64,000 bases of DNA, from assembly GCA_034401795.1 (NCBI GenBank), contig CM067371.1, positions 84,662,783 through 84,726,782 on the forward strand, read 5' to 3'. Both the position numbers and the translations under genes were made by a program. Below the pieces are notes generated by a model, which was not told the origin of the DNA, searched no databases, and saw only the letters and a program-made list of their open reading frames with translations. The stretch comes from Chaetoderma sp. LZ-2023a (lineage: Eukaryota > Mollusca > Caudofoveata > Chaetodermatida > Chaetodermatidae). This document shows positions 13,201-27,700 of the stretch, one piece after another; the stretch's first letter is position 1; each line of letters opens with the position of its first letter.

Positions 13201-15662
13201 GTGGACCACCAAGGACAAGTTCCCACCCGAGATTGGTAAAGATTCCTTCAATAGAACTTAAGCTATTAATCAGTATGCCGCAAAAATAACTTTACTAGAA
13301 AACGTGGAAAATATGTGAACATAGCGCCAAAAAGACGCCAAAAATATGGGATAGTTTCCGTGCTGCGTCAATTATAAGCTTTTGATGCGTTAGGAAAAGA
13401 AGATTTAGCGCACCAAGTATTTCATTTAGCACGTGGATGCATCGAAAAAAGACATTGAGACCCGTTTTGAAGAAGATTTAAACGAGTTCAAACTATTTAG
13501 GCGCGTTTAAATGTTACATGTAAGTGACTAGCATAAATTTTCTCGACGAGTTTATATTTCAGGCTGTTACTGTCATCGCGTTCACGTATTAATTATGTTA
13601 ACCTGACACGGCCTATTTATGTCTACTCCGCATATAAGAAATACTCCAAAACCTATTACTAAATATTAAATTATCACTAAATTTCACAGTCATATACAAT
13701 TCCATACATTCGCTTCTAATACCTGTAGCACTTTTCAAAACGGCATGTGAGGCTTACGAGCGCGCTATTAACTTACATATTTATTTGTTGTTTACTGATT
13801 TTCCGGGAATTTCCTTTGTCTGAATATATGGTATTAGCATTTTAAACCATATTTTCGCAATTCTTTAGCGATCTCGCTATTCGGTACAGCCCGGTGCTTT
13901 GGTTGTTTATAAAAAAGAAACTGCGAAAGCGATCATATAGGTTCAGATCACACCTCATCAGGGAATTCCCAAACGTCCCTGATATAGTGTATTAACGTTT
14001 AAACCGCATTTTCGTACTAGCCAACCTGCGCTCACGGTGATGTCGCATATGCATTACGTTTGGGTTATAAAGAGACGGAATTACGCGTGTGCGGAGATCT
14101 CTTCACTAGTAGTAAATGCCAGGACGACCACATGCAAGATAAATAGTTGGCATTATTGTCAATCTCTCCCCCTACCAGGCTTTTTCCGTATGGCGTGAAC
14201 AATAGAAGGAGAGATTGACGATATAGCCAAATAGTTTGTGTCATCGTATTTCCAGCGCGTAACATTTTATAACACGCGTCAAATATATAGCACCTAAATT
14301 TTAAATTATTAGCGCGTTTAAAGATTTCAGTAGGTTCGTCCTTTTGGTGCATTAAACACACGTTTTTCATAAGTTATTTTTGCGGCGTACTGTATTATCC
14401 AGAAACACAATTATGTCATTAATTAGGTCAACATGACCTTTAAACCCAAAATTGATAGGGTTTTTGGGACCACCAAGGACAAACATCCACGCCAGACTGG
14501 TAAAGATCCCTTTAATAGAACTCGAGGTATCATCCGGAAATTAAAGCCTGGATGAATGGACAATGCAAACACTATATAACCCCATATGTACATTTACAAG
14601 GGGTGGTGGCATAATACATATATAGGCACAATTTGGATACACCATGCAATGCCATAAGGACCCCCCCCCCCCCCCCCCCTCTTCCAACACTGTTCATTGC
14701 TCGGGGTTACTAGACTTCAGAGTGGGCTACTAAGAATTTAGGCTAGCTAGGCCCCTGGGCTAGTGGATTTTTCCACTAATTTCTTTCCCTGCATATCCTT
14801 ACATACAGTCAACCAACCAGACCAGGTGGGCATATCCTACCAGCCTCGCCAACAGCCATCATTCCTGTATATACCTCCACACAAACCATCTAAGCCAGGT
14901 GGGAATATCCTACCAGCTTCATGAGGCCACAAACAAACCCTGGTGTTACCCAAGCACAATGATAAGATGGTCTGTCCTACCATTCTAGTCTGTGTTCCAC
15001 TACATGTACTTAATAAACGGTACAGAAAAGTGTTCGTGGAACTAGCCCAACACTCCAGCTGGGTCATTTTCACTGTAGATACCATGTTACATACTGTAAA
15101 GAGTAATAAATTGCCAGGTAAATGAAAAGATATAGGTGCCCTGCAGGCAATGTATGATGCATTTTCAGGTTGCCCGTATATATATGTTACGCTAAATGAC
15201 AAAAAAACTTAGAATCACTATTGCTTTGTGAAGTAAATTCTGAAGAATGGCCACAATTGAGAAATGCCATTCATACTGGTTACTCTTTCTAATAATTAAA
15301 TAAATAAATGCCTTAAAATGAAGAGTTAGTCAGTAGGTATCAGTATAGTACTATTAGTCTGAGTATGTATCATGGTTGCCCTGTGTACCATTAACAACCA
15401 AAGATTAGTTCCCATTTTGAAAATCAGGTTCCTCCGAGCAACAGGGCAAATGGACATTTCGATCCCTGCAGGTGGTCGTGTCCTACCAGTCCTAGTAGGG
15501 TACCAATAACCTCTAGTGTTACACATGTACCTCAACCATACCGATAAGGTGGGGTGTCCTACAATTCTAATAAGCTGATATCACACTGTAGCTGATGTAT
15601 GCTGGAGAACTCAATGCCTACCAGAACAATTGGTTGCTAGGTGGGTTAGGCCTCCAAGCTAG

Positions 15663-15701
<39 letters not shown>

Positions 15702-18700
15702 GTAAATTGTCCATACCTCAAACCCTGCAGTACGAGCCGCTAAAACTTAAAAAGTAAGAAAAGCAACAAAAGAAGAAGAACCTTTTAAACCGTTATCCGC
15801 ACATTGCGCAACTCAAATCGTTATCCGCACATTGCGCAACTCAAATGTATGAACCTTTAGATCAACAGTAGGCCCAGTAGGGCCTCCAACGTCGCAACAG
15901 ATGCTGATGATGAAGACTATGACCCTGAAATTGCATCTGTTCTGCTTGCAACAAAGATATTACTGGTGGACGCCATCTTAAAGTCTGCCAGGAGAGAGGC
16001 AAAACTAACCTTGGGAAAGATTTCTTCTCTCTAATGCTGTGCAAATGATTGTTAGATAGGCTTTGGCATAGTCAAAAGATAATGTATGAGTACACGCAAC
16101 CCATGACCAGCATTGACGGCACAGTAATTGAGATAAATGGAAAAGCGTTGAGCATAGAAGTAAGGCTGCGTGGTATGGCATAATGTCAAACCGGTGACGG
16201 TGTCAATTTTCAAATGAACCGTATATCGGTTTTATGGTATGGTGTGGGGCCAGGGATGAGTGTGTACAATTATTGTATGTAATATTCTTTAGATAAACAT
16301 GGAGCAACTATACGTGCATTGTTTGGAACCTTTGACACAGTTTGACCCAAAATACATGCAGTGGTGTTAGCGTGATCGACTGGTAATCAGCCTGGCGAGG
16401 TTCAAATCCTGCTCGACTGTCAGGCGATGAAGTAGTGGCTGAGCAATCAGTGGAAACATAGGCAATCCACTTCACTCCTCACTGACTCTCTCCACCCAGG
16501 AGTATAAATGGGTACCAGTGTAAAACTGGGGCAGTAGTAATAGACTGAAATACAAACCAGCGTGAATGGGACATGGAATCAGGGACTCAATAGATGCCAA
16601 TCAAACCAATAACTTCTGGTTACGCCTGTAATTGTTCAAATCTAGCTTCTTACCGACTAATAAAAATTTGTGTTCCATTTACAATCAATTAATTCTAATG
16701 ACTTAACCTGTTTAATCATCATGCGTCGAGCAACGGGATATCTACCGTAACTGTTGTTAATCAGTTAAATAATGTGCTAGTATTTTTAGACTGCTTTTTG
16801 AAAATTGTTGGTGGTCACGGAACAGCAAAATTTTTCAATCAATTACTCTTATTTTAACATTCTGGCAACAAGCGGTCATCAAATCATACAGTTTACACAT
16901 CCCAGTAAAAGATGATTTTGTCCCATTACAAGGGGTGGGTATGATTAGAGCATACACTATTACCTTGATATAACGCAAACTGGCACAACTGGTCAAGTTG
17001 GTCATTAACTTGTGATCTTAGCTAATCACTTAGACTTATCTAAACATGACGTGGGTTACTTAGCTTTCTTGTGATAACTCCCTCGCTCAAAAGTACAGCG
17101 CCAATAAACATGTTTATATTGTATCCGAATTGCGCCAATTTAAAAATCCCTCGGAACTCGCGATGTGGATTACCTGTTTAGGTTAGCAGAAGCTTAGATA
17201 TAGGTAATCATGTGATTTTAACGGAATTGTAATAATTATTCATGCAGTACAAGACGCCAAACAAACGCTGATCATACGTACACGAATTAAGTAGAGAAAT
17301 CATTGTATAACCAATTAGATTATGTTAACACTGAATACGAAATACCAATAGAAAGCCAATCATTTACAATTTTATAAATATCGTGTATGTTAAATATTTC
17401 AAAACTAATTAGACTGGGATTTGGTGCTACAAACAACAGTAGCATCTTGCAGATGCAATAGTTTCAAAATATTGAGAATATTACAGACAGAGTGCAATTC
17501 ATCATAGAGTTGTTTATGGAATTTGCAGAAAAAGGAAGATTATTTTTTTAACTTTACCCCTAGGGTGTCTGGTTTCGTTATCGAGCCAGTAATTCCAGTG
17601 ATAAATTGTCAAAAATATACTTCTTTAGCTATGTAAATTGACAGTTCTCAAGACCTCTACAGAAGCCAAGTTAGCAGCAATATTTGTAATTTAAAAGATA
17701 GATTAATCAGTGTTTGAACATGATTATGACTGTTCGCAAACCGTCACCATACTGAACCGGTTTACGGTGCGAGATCGGTATATCGCACAGCTCTACATAG
17801 AGGTCTAATTGGCCTACGATTACCTAGATTTGAAGATTTTATCAAAACTCGGCACAAGTAATTGATTGTTTTGGCTACATTTTTATTTGACATGTGAAAA
17901 ACATGTGTTTTCACTATTAGTTTTTTCAGGGTCCATAAAAATGTTCATGAGTCGTGAAGAAATGAAACAAACTGGTCCAGTTTCGGGTCAGATGACATAT
18001 TTCAGTGGCGGTCAAACGCGGCATATTGAACAATAATTCCTTTACGGATGCGCCGGTAATTTGGTGATTCCAGGGTTGGCAGGTTTTGGACACTAGTGGT
18101 TTAAACCATGGTTTAAACCATCCGCCCAAATAGGTTTTGGACACCTTAAAATGTCCAAAACTGTCCAAAGCCTAAAATTTTAGTCCAGCCTATTTCTCCC
18201 AAACTTTAAATTGTATTTTAACCAATTTCATAGCACATGTGTAATATGTTTACATGCTATTTTGAAAGCTATCTATTTTAGACACTTAAAAAGGTTTATA
18301 TATTACTGTAGAATATTTAGAGAATAATTTGATTGGAAGCTGTTCCTGCCTCAGACAGCAACAGCTTCCAGTCAAATTAATTTCAAAATATTTAACAGAA
18401 AATTTGCTGCATAACAGTTAAATTGTAAGGAATATTGCCATTTCTGGTCATTATCATTGAAGGTGTAAACTGATCTGCAGGCTGTAGCTCAATTGTAAGT
18501 TCAGATAACCAGAAGGCACTTCTGTAGATATTATGTTATTACTACATTACAACCTACCTCCTTGCATTACTATAGCTCTTTCCTTCTCTGAAGGGAAGCG
18601 TAGTAGGATGAAATTTTTTACAGCTGTGCTTTGGGGTTACAGAGTGACTGAAGGCTTCTTCAGGAATCTCCATACTCTCTCCAATGATGAGATCCATATC

Positions 18701-21700
18701 AATTCGCTTGAATGCTATATCTCAGAATGAGGCAGGAAGAGGGTTAATACATAACCCAGAGCCAATGAGTGAGTCATAAGGCATAATGACAATCTCATTG
18801 GCTGACAGCCATCACATGACTTTGTTGTAGCAACCAAGTCTTCATTCCTTTCCTACTATTGAAGGAAAGGGAAGCAAAAAATTTGTATAGCCAGTTTAAA
18901 AGGATTACAATTTTTCAATACTTCTGTGGTATATTTCAAGTCATTCAAAGTATCATCAAGGAGAGTCCAAAACCCAACCCTGGACAGTGATTCCAATCAT
19001 GTTTTGGACAAAGTCTGTTCAAAATTAGTTTTGGACAGTCCAAAACCCAACCCTGGACCGTGATTCCAATCCACTCGCTTTAGCAGTTAATCCCAAGTTA
19101 TTTACACCACACTGTTCTTTCTCCAATTAGTAAAGCTTTCATTGCTTTATTAGAGATATTACAGGCGTGGTCAGCGTGAGTTCAACCAAGCAAGTCACGA
19201 GGGCCTAGGTGACCGTTAATGCGCTGCATTATAAGGTAATCCAAGTCTGCTTATTGTATTGTGTTTATATCATGTTCATTCATTTTATATATTCATGCTC
19301 ATTCCCAGGCTATTATGTGTCAGGTGTTGTTAACCCATTTATCACCTTTCAGTTTTCAGGCGAGGCTACACATTCGTCAGTTCTTTCCCCTTGCAGGAGA
19401 AAGGGGAAGGCGTGGTGGCGGTTATATGAGTCGGTCACAATACCTGTTGGTCCTCTTTAAAAAGGTCCCTTTGCCACGTTTTATTCTCATTCTTTCTCTA
19501 GGGGGGACTTACGTCATTTCTGGCTCGCCCCTTTCCACCAGATTAATAACCAAATCTGGTGTTATCCATTAATTAATTTAATGGTAAGTATTGATCAATG
19601 GGGAATGAAGGAAATTTCAATTTCCCGTTCTCAGAGACCTAATAATACTTATCATTACATTACAGACCTGCCTCCCTGCCCCACGGACGCAAGCTATGCA
19701 TAATTTTCTCTGCTTATGCTATGCAAAGAAGTGGCAGTTCATAGTAATGGGGACCCGGTTGTTTGGCGGCTACTCGGTTCCAGGGACTGGTACATGTACC
19801 TGTAGGAGTTTAGTCTTAGGGCAGAACTAAAGTGATCGTTATCAATAAGTAATGTATTGGTAAGTATTCTTAGATCTCGGAGGAAGGAAAATTGATAATT
19901 CCTTCATTCAAACAGGACCTAATTACCACATAGGATATAAATTTCAATATCTTTTTACCCGCATCGCTAGAATGTTGGCTACATGAGGTTATGAAATTGA
20001 CAGCATCTGTTGATTGTGATTATCAATTCCTACTTGTATATTAAATTGGCGAAAATGTGCTTTAACCCTCAAAAAACAATTATCCAATGATATATACATG
20101 TACTTATCACTAATGTACTATGTAGACTGATCTTGAGCTATTGTCTATCAATAACTGTTAGATTTTCTCTTTCTGTTTGTAGTCTGAAGAGGATCGTCTG
20201 CTCCAGGAAGAGCTCAATATGCTGGTGGAAAGACTTAAGGTAAAAAAATAATAATGACTAAAAATATTAATTTCAAGGAGTCAATATCTTTCAGTAAGTA
20301 AGTAGTTGTTCAAGTAAAGAGACGTCTTGTCGGCTGTCCGGATAAGGTCATACCTCACAAACAGATCAAACATGCCATACAATGTTCACCTCTAACACGA
20401 TCCACCCGGTATAATATCCTGTTATAAATGTACAATATTACATACATGTACCACAAGGCAATAGCGCAACCAGGGTTAGTCTTATAATATATACCGACTT
20501 GAAATTCTGCTCATGTTTTAAACGTCTGGACTAAGCATACGTGTGTACATGTATGTTTCTGATTTATAGACACCGCGTCAGGTGGCCCCTAAAGATGGGT
20601 AGAGTAAGCTCATAAATAAGTGAACATATTTCCAAAAGAAAAACAGAAATAATTAAATTAAATTTTGAACGCAGTGTAAGAAATTGTCTGTTGGCTATTT
20701 TGAACTTAATTGCATTGGAAGACATTGCTGCTTAAGGCATGATAGGCAGCAATGTCTTCCAGTCTAGTTAAGTTAAAAATATTCAACAGTACATTTTATT
20801 TAGTTTTGGAAAAATTACGTTATTTCTGAGTTGTACTGTACACATAAGTGGTCTCTCGGACTAGCTTGATTAGTTGTAGAAATTTAGTGCAATGTATTAC
20901 ATGTAAATATTATCTTTTCTCAGGAGCCCGACCAGAGCCTGTATAAAGCTGCATTAGAGAGTCTACGCTCATTGATTCGGGCATCGACTACTTCCATGAC
21001 ATCAGTGCCCAAGCCGCTGAAATTCTTACGACCTCACTATGACACAATGAAGGAAGTTTATGAGAAGATCACAGATAGGGAGACTAAGGTAGCATGTTTG
21101 AGCTGTAGTGACATGCTAAATATTAACCATTTCACTGATGAATTTCCCATAAATGTATCTCATTTTCAAGGCAACCATACAGGAAAATGGTTGAATATTT
21201 TGAAATTAATTTGACTGGAAGACGTTGCTGCCTTACTTAGTTGCCTAAGGCAGCAGTGGCTGGCAGTCAAATTATTTTCAGAATATTCAACAGATAAAAT
21301 TTTATAGCCTAAAGATATACTTTTTCAGGGATTTGTCAGTGTAAGGGTTAACACTAATAAATATCTGTTAACCCTTTGACCCCTGAATTTCCAGTGTCTT
21401 GAATATAAAGTATCTATACATGTATTTTTATTTTATTGACGCACTGGCAATGTGTGGCTTCAATTTCTATGTGCTAACCAGCCGACAGTCATGCACCCAT
21501 TAGTTTAATTTGTTGATCACCATCTCCCGGTCGCGGGATCGATCCGCCATTCTGCAACTCCGCATATCATCAGCAGCCAGACATCTTTCCACTGGACCAC
21601 CACGCCAAGACTAATAAGTCAAGGTTTGGCTGACCAGCTTTTACATGTCTGATATACTGACACACTGACGATTCATATGGGACTATCTGTAGATGCACCT

Positions 21701-24700
21701 GCCACGATTCAATCCTAGGCTTTTTACGCCTATTGTACTCTGACGCCAGCACGGCTCTGGCAGTATATGTATTTTTATTTTTATTGACACGCTGGCAACG
21801 TGCGGCTTCAATTTCTATGTGCTAACCAGCCGACAGTCATGCACCCATTAGTTTAATTTGTTGATCACCATCTCCCGGTCACAGGATCGAACCGCCATTC
21901 TGCAACTCCGCATAGCATCAGCAACCAGACATCTTTCCACTGGACCACCACGCCAAGGCTAATAAGTCAAGGTTTGGCTGACCAGCTTTCACATGTCTGA
22001 TATACTGACACACTGACAATTCATATGGGACTCTGTGGATGCGCCTGTCACGATTCAATCCTAGGCTTTTTACGCCTATTGTACTCTGACTTCAGAACGG
22101 CTCTGGCAGTATAGCTGTTAGATATTTTGAACCTGTTGCCGCGATATTTAGCAGCAGCAACTAGTCAAATTAGTTTCAAAATGTTCACTAGAAGGTTCAG
22201 AATATTGCTTACAACGTACATTAAAAGGAATTTTTCTGTGTTCTGTGATGTTTAAAACAGATTTGTTTATTTTACACATAATCTTGATGTACATACATGT
22301 ATTTGATGCTGTGTTCTTTGGAAAACTGGACAATTTAATGTTTGTAGCCTACCATAGTTCATCTTGCTATTCTTTGGTAGGTAGATTTCATACATGTATA
22401 CACTCTCTCCATGCACTACTGTGAGCGAGCATGCCCTAGTGACTGACCATTGCCGTAGTGATGGAATATGCCCTAGTGATGGATGGTGGCGTATGGTCAG
22501 TCACAGTAAGAAATTCAGATATGTCAAACAAGAAGGTTTAACAAGCATTAGTGAGATTTGCCTAAGCTTCACCTCACTTTGTCCATCTACATGTATGTTT
22601 TTTAATTGATTTATGATAGTCGACTTGTGCCTCTTTTGTGTTAGATCTACGTTATTTGATTGTGATTCCAGCTACCAAAGGACTGTATTTGTATTATGAC
22701 ATCAGATACTTGAGTGACAGATCTGATCGACCAGTCCTCTTAACACATTAATTGTCCAGCCAGCCAACACTAGCCTTTGCAGTTCTAGTGTGGAATGTCC
22801 ATTTGCGGGCCAATTAAAGTCTATTTATTAAAATTCATACTGGCTCGGTAAATTTTCAAAAATAGTCTCTTAGCTCGCACATGGATATTGACAGAAAAAA
22901 TTCATCTTCCTCTTTCGGGGAGAGGGTGAATACAATTAGTGCCTGAGGACCATTCAGGTTTATGTAATGGAAATTGATAGATGATAAATAATGGCTACAA
23001 TTGTTCTGCTGGTGTCCAGTAGAGCTCAGATATAAGTTTAAATGTTTCCAAAACAATAAAACGTTGTGTTGAATAGGCAGCAATGTCTTCCAATCCAATT
23101 ATGTTCAAAATATTCCGCAGAACATTTCCTACTAACTAACATGTGTTTTTGTTCTGGAAAGATATAATTTATTCCTGATGTGTATTGTACTTGCTGCTAA
23201 TACCATTATAAATCTGTTAATCGTAGACATACATGTAATGGACCTTTCCAGTTTATCCATCCATCATATGATGTTATAATCAACTATGTGATGTGTAGGA
23301 TAACGTCATAATCAATAACGTCATGAATGACGTAGATAAGTACGTCATGAATGATTAATTGAAGTCGGACTAAGTGTTGTTGTCCGAATTGTATGGCTTT
23401 ACTATTTAATAAACCTGTTGAATATTTTGAAACTAATTTGACTGGGATGGCAGCAACAGCACAGAGTCAAATTAGGTTCAAAATATGAAACAGCTTACCT
23501 GTATAGTTTTCTGGAAATTAATGGTCAGGTAGTTCAGGAATCGATTGATCCCATCACAGGCGAAGTGTGGGTGGAGCTTAGCTAAAGATGGGTGGGCCAT
23601 AGTTAAAACCGCAAAGGTCAATTGTTAGCCTTGGCACTATGTCAGATAATCTTCATATCCGTTTACATGGAATTAATACTCGGCCTTCATTGTTGCATTG
23701 TTTCATTGTTTTTATTTGTGTACGCTTTTCATATTACAGCGTTTCAGTGCAGATATCATCTCAGTACTCGGTATGACAATGAGTGAATCTCGGGATAGCC
23801 TTAAGTATCGATTACTTGGCTCAAAAGAGGAGATTGGTTCCTGGGGTCATGAGTATGTTAGGTGAGTAGTTCCATTGCTAGGTCAGTTACCTAGTATTTA
23901 GTTATGACCCACACTCTATTATAGGCAAAAATTGGTATTTTTACCAATGAATATAGCGATGGGGTTGATTAATCTGTCTATCTGTTTGACTTTCGGGGAG
24001 CGTCTAATCTAGACTAGGTCTTTAGCTCACCTGGCCAGAATTGCTTTATAATATATCTCTTCCTAAACCACTTGGCAGATTTTCCCAAAATTTAGCTGAA
24101 AGGATCCTATTGTGATAGGCTCTAGAATTTATATTCAGAATTTTGATTGGTCAATTTTTTTGCCAACCCACCTTTAAAACGCTACTCTGCCTTAATAAAT
24201 GTCTTGATTTTAAAAACGAAAATTGGGTCCTCTGGCGTTAGACTTCACTATATCAACCGAGAATGTTGATTGGTCAATTTTTTTGGTGGCCATCTTGGAG
24301 TCCATTAATCATCATGTATATTTAAATGAAAATGGTTCAAGTGCTAATGGGTCAGGTGAGCGTCACAGGTCCGTGGTCCTCTAGTTGTTTTAGCCCTACA
24401 TATCGCCTTATATCTCAGGAATCGTTAATCATCCATTGCAACCAAACTCTGGGGGGTTTTCATGTTAGATTTTTGATTACATGTATGTTTTTTTGTTTAG
24501 CTTAGTGTGATCAAGTCTGTGTGGTGTGTGTTGAATATAGATGAAGGCTCTGTAGGAGGGCGATTACTCTTTGTTATTACTGAATTGGTTTTGGACAATA
24601 TCACTTCTATGTATTGTAATGGAGGTATCTGATCTGTCACTCATAGTTTGATTACATCATTAGTTAGGTGACAGCACAATCAAAAGGATATTTAGCGTAT

Positions 24701-27700
24701 TTCACCTAATTGAAGCCTATTCTCTAATAGAAGTCCACCCCCTATCTTTTACATATGAGGTCCAATGATTTTTTAGCAGTTTCAAAACGGCAAAACTCTG
24801 TATTAGAAGCCCACCCCCTAACTCAGCAGATTGTATAGGAAAAGTTTTTTTCAGAGCAAATTTGTAAGAATAGCGCGTATAATAATAACATCAATCGTGT
24901 CACAGGGTATGTCTACTTCACACCGATCTCTGCCCTGATAAATTTCCAGGCCCTCTAGAAGTCAATACAGGCCTTGGATTTGTAAATTTTGACCACCTAT
25001 TAGATTAATACTAATAGTGTACCACGTATGTTCAAGATATAAAGTTTATTCCACACTTTTGTAGTAAAAATGTGCGTAAAACAGTCTTGGCGTGAATAAA
25101 TACTTTCCTTATAAATATATTTTAAGACCAAATTTATGTACCAAACAAGCAGTATTGTGCATCAATTTTTAAACGCTGATCAACATTAAATGATCCAAAA
25201 TGAATTACGAACGACAATGTAGCCGGCTTCTTATGTTGGCGAACCAGCGGCTCTTTTTACGATTGGAGGTGGCGCGTTCTCGCGAGATATTATACGCTAA
25301 TGGGAGTTTATCAAATGGGTACCCGTTATTCAGATCAGGATGATACTCAGTTCCTATCTCACAATGATAATATAGAGAAATTTCCGAGTTCTGAGTCCCC
25401 GATTCCAGAATATTTATATCCGAGTACTCGCTCTAAAATAAACTCTTCAACTGGAGACAAATCACGTGATTTGTATTTTTTGCGACGCCATTTTATATCA
25501 AATTGTGCATTAATTTTGATGTACATGTAATAAATGACATTTATTAAAGGATACACAATATTTAAGTGCTCGAATCAAATAATTTCACTTCCCCAGTGAT
25601 GTTTTGAGGTATACATTACATAGGCGCAGGTGGTTGGTATTTTTATGGGAGAAAATGCGTTGAATTTCCGTGGTATCAGTTTTAGAAAACTGTTTTGGGA
25701 AAACTCTAATATAAACCCACCCCCTTTCTCAGAGATGTTGAGTTGGAAATTGAACACCTCTTGTCCTAATAGAAGCCTAGGCTTCAATTAAGCAAAATAC
25801 GGTAACTCCATAATAAAATCGAAAACTAATTAATCACTCGTCTACGTATTCTACATGTACACATATGTCTTTGATGAATTTACAATCTAACTATATCATT
25901 CATATCAGCCAAAACGGCTTCTGCAGTAGTGTTGAGAAATGTCAATTTACAGACCAAGAGAAGACCATTTTTGAAAATTTACCACTTAAATTGGCTTGAT
26001 GACCGAGCCAGTCATTCCAGTGGTACATTTTCAAAACTACTGTTCTTGGTCTGCAAATTGTTATTTTCTATGACAAAATTTAACTTTTCTGGAACAAATT
26101 TGATGGTTCTGTTTAATATTTTGAAGCTGATTTTAGTGGGAGCTGGGGCTGCCATAAACATCCACCAGTCAAAGTAGTTTCAAAGCGTTCAACGGATCTA
26201 TAATCACCTTGACATTTAGATTCTGGTACTTCAGGTTTCAAGGTTTCAAATCGATTCCAAAACGCATGAAATATGAGCCGAGCTCTCGCTAGAAACGTAT
26301 GGGGGCATAGCTAGAAATGGATTCCTTTATTGTCTTCATTTAACATTTTGAACAATCTTTTACCGTAGGCATTTGGCTGGTGAAGTTGCTCAGGAATGGC
26401 AGGAGTTACCCGAGGATGTGACCAAGGAAAGGCGCACTGAGCTGATCAATATGGCATCTGAGATTGTTCCGTATCACATGAGCCATAATGCTGAAGCTGA
26501 GGCGTGTGATCTCTTAATGGAGCTGGAACGTTTGGATCTGTTAATGCAATACGTCGATGAATCTGCGTATCCGAGAGTCTGTCTCTATCTCACCAGGTAC
26601 GAGGCATTCAAAACATGTTGGTGAAGAGAAGTGCTTGTGTCGTATCTATGTTCATGATAGTGCAGTTTGTCGTCGTCCAATCTTGCTTGTTAGCTCACCT
26701 GGCCAGAATGGCCTAGTGAGCTTATGCCATGGCGAGCATCCGTCATCCGTACGTCTGTGTCCATCAACTTATGCTATAAAACGCTACTCCTCATTAACTG
26801 CTTGATGGATTTCAACCTACGTTGACTGTAAGGTCCCTATACGGGTAGGCTTCAGAAGTTGTATACAGAATTTTGATTGGACAATTTTTCCAGTGGCCAT
26901 CTTGGATTTTCTGAAAACTGGAATAAAATAAAAACCTACTACTCCTCATTAACTACTTGGCTGATTTCAAACAAACTCGGCTGGAAGGACCCGAGAGTGG
27001 TATACTTCAGAACTTGTATACAGAATTTTGATTGGTCAATTTCTCGCCAACCTTCAATTTTCTGGAAAATGCCGGGAAATTGTTTAAAACGCTACTCTTC
27101 ATTAACTACTTGAGCAATTTCAACCCATCTTGGATTTTTTTTTTAAATTTTGGAAATCAGTTAGAAGCCTACTCCTCATTAACCACTTGGCTGATATCTA
27201 AGCAAACTTGGTTGGAAGGACCTTAAAGTGCTATGCTTTTTATCATTTATACAGACTGTTAATTGGTCAGTTTGTTAGGCGGGCATATTGAATTTTTTCG
27301 AAAAATGACGGGAAATCATCTAAAACGTTACTTTTCATTAACTGCTTGGATACTTTCAACCAGACTTGGCTGGACGGATACTAGGCTGGTAGGTTTTAGA
27401 ACTGTGTACAGAATTTTGATCGGCTAAATTTTTTAGTGGCCATCTTGGATTTCTTTTAAATTTGTGGAAATCAGTTAAACGGTATCCTTATTAACTACTT
27501 GAACGATTTCAAGCGAACTCAGCAGGAAAGCCTGTGCTTTAGAACATGTTTACAGAATTTTAATTGGTCAATTTGTTTGGCGGCCATCTTCTATTTTCTG
27601 AAAATATGTTTAAAATTCTACTCTTCCGCTTCTAGGCACTTTCAACCAGATTGTCTGGAAGACTCCTGTAGTGGTAGCCTCTAGTAAATCTTTCAGAATT

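Noticed and set aside
16359-16440. Functional tRNA gene
   Set aside because: The B box is good, but the acceptor stem and anticodon arm do not fold into a proper cloverleaf and the sequence is joined to a SINE body.
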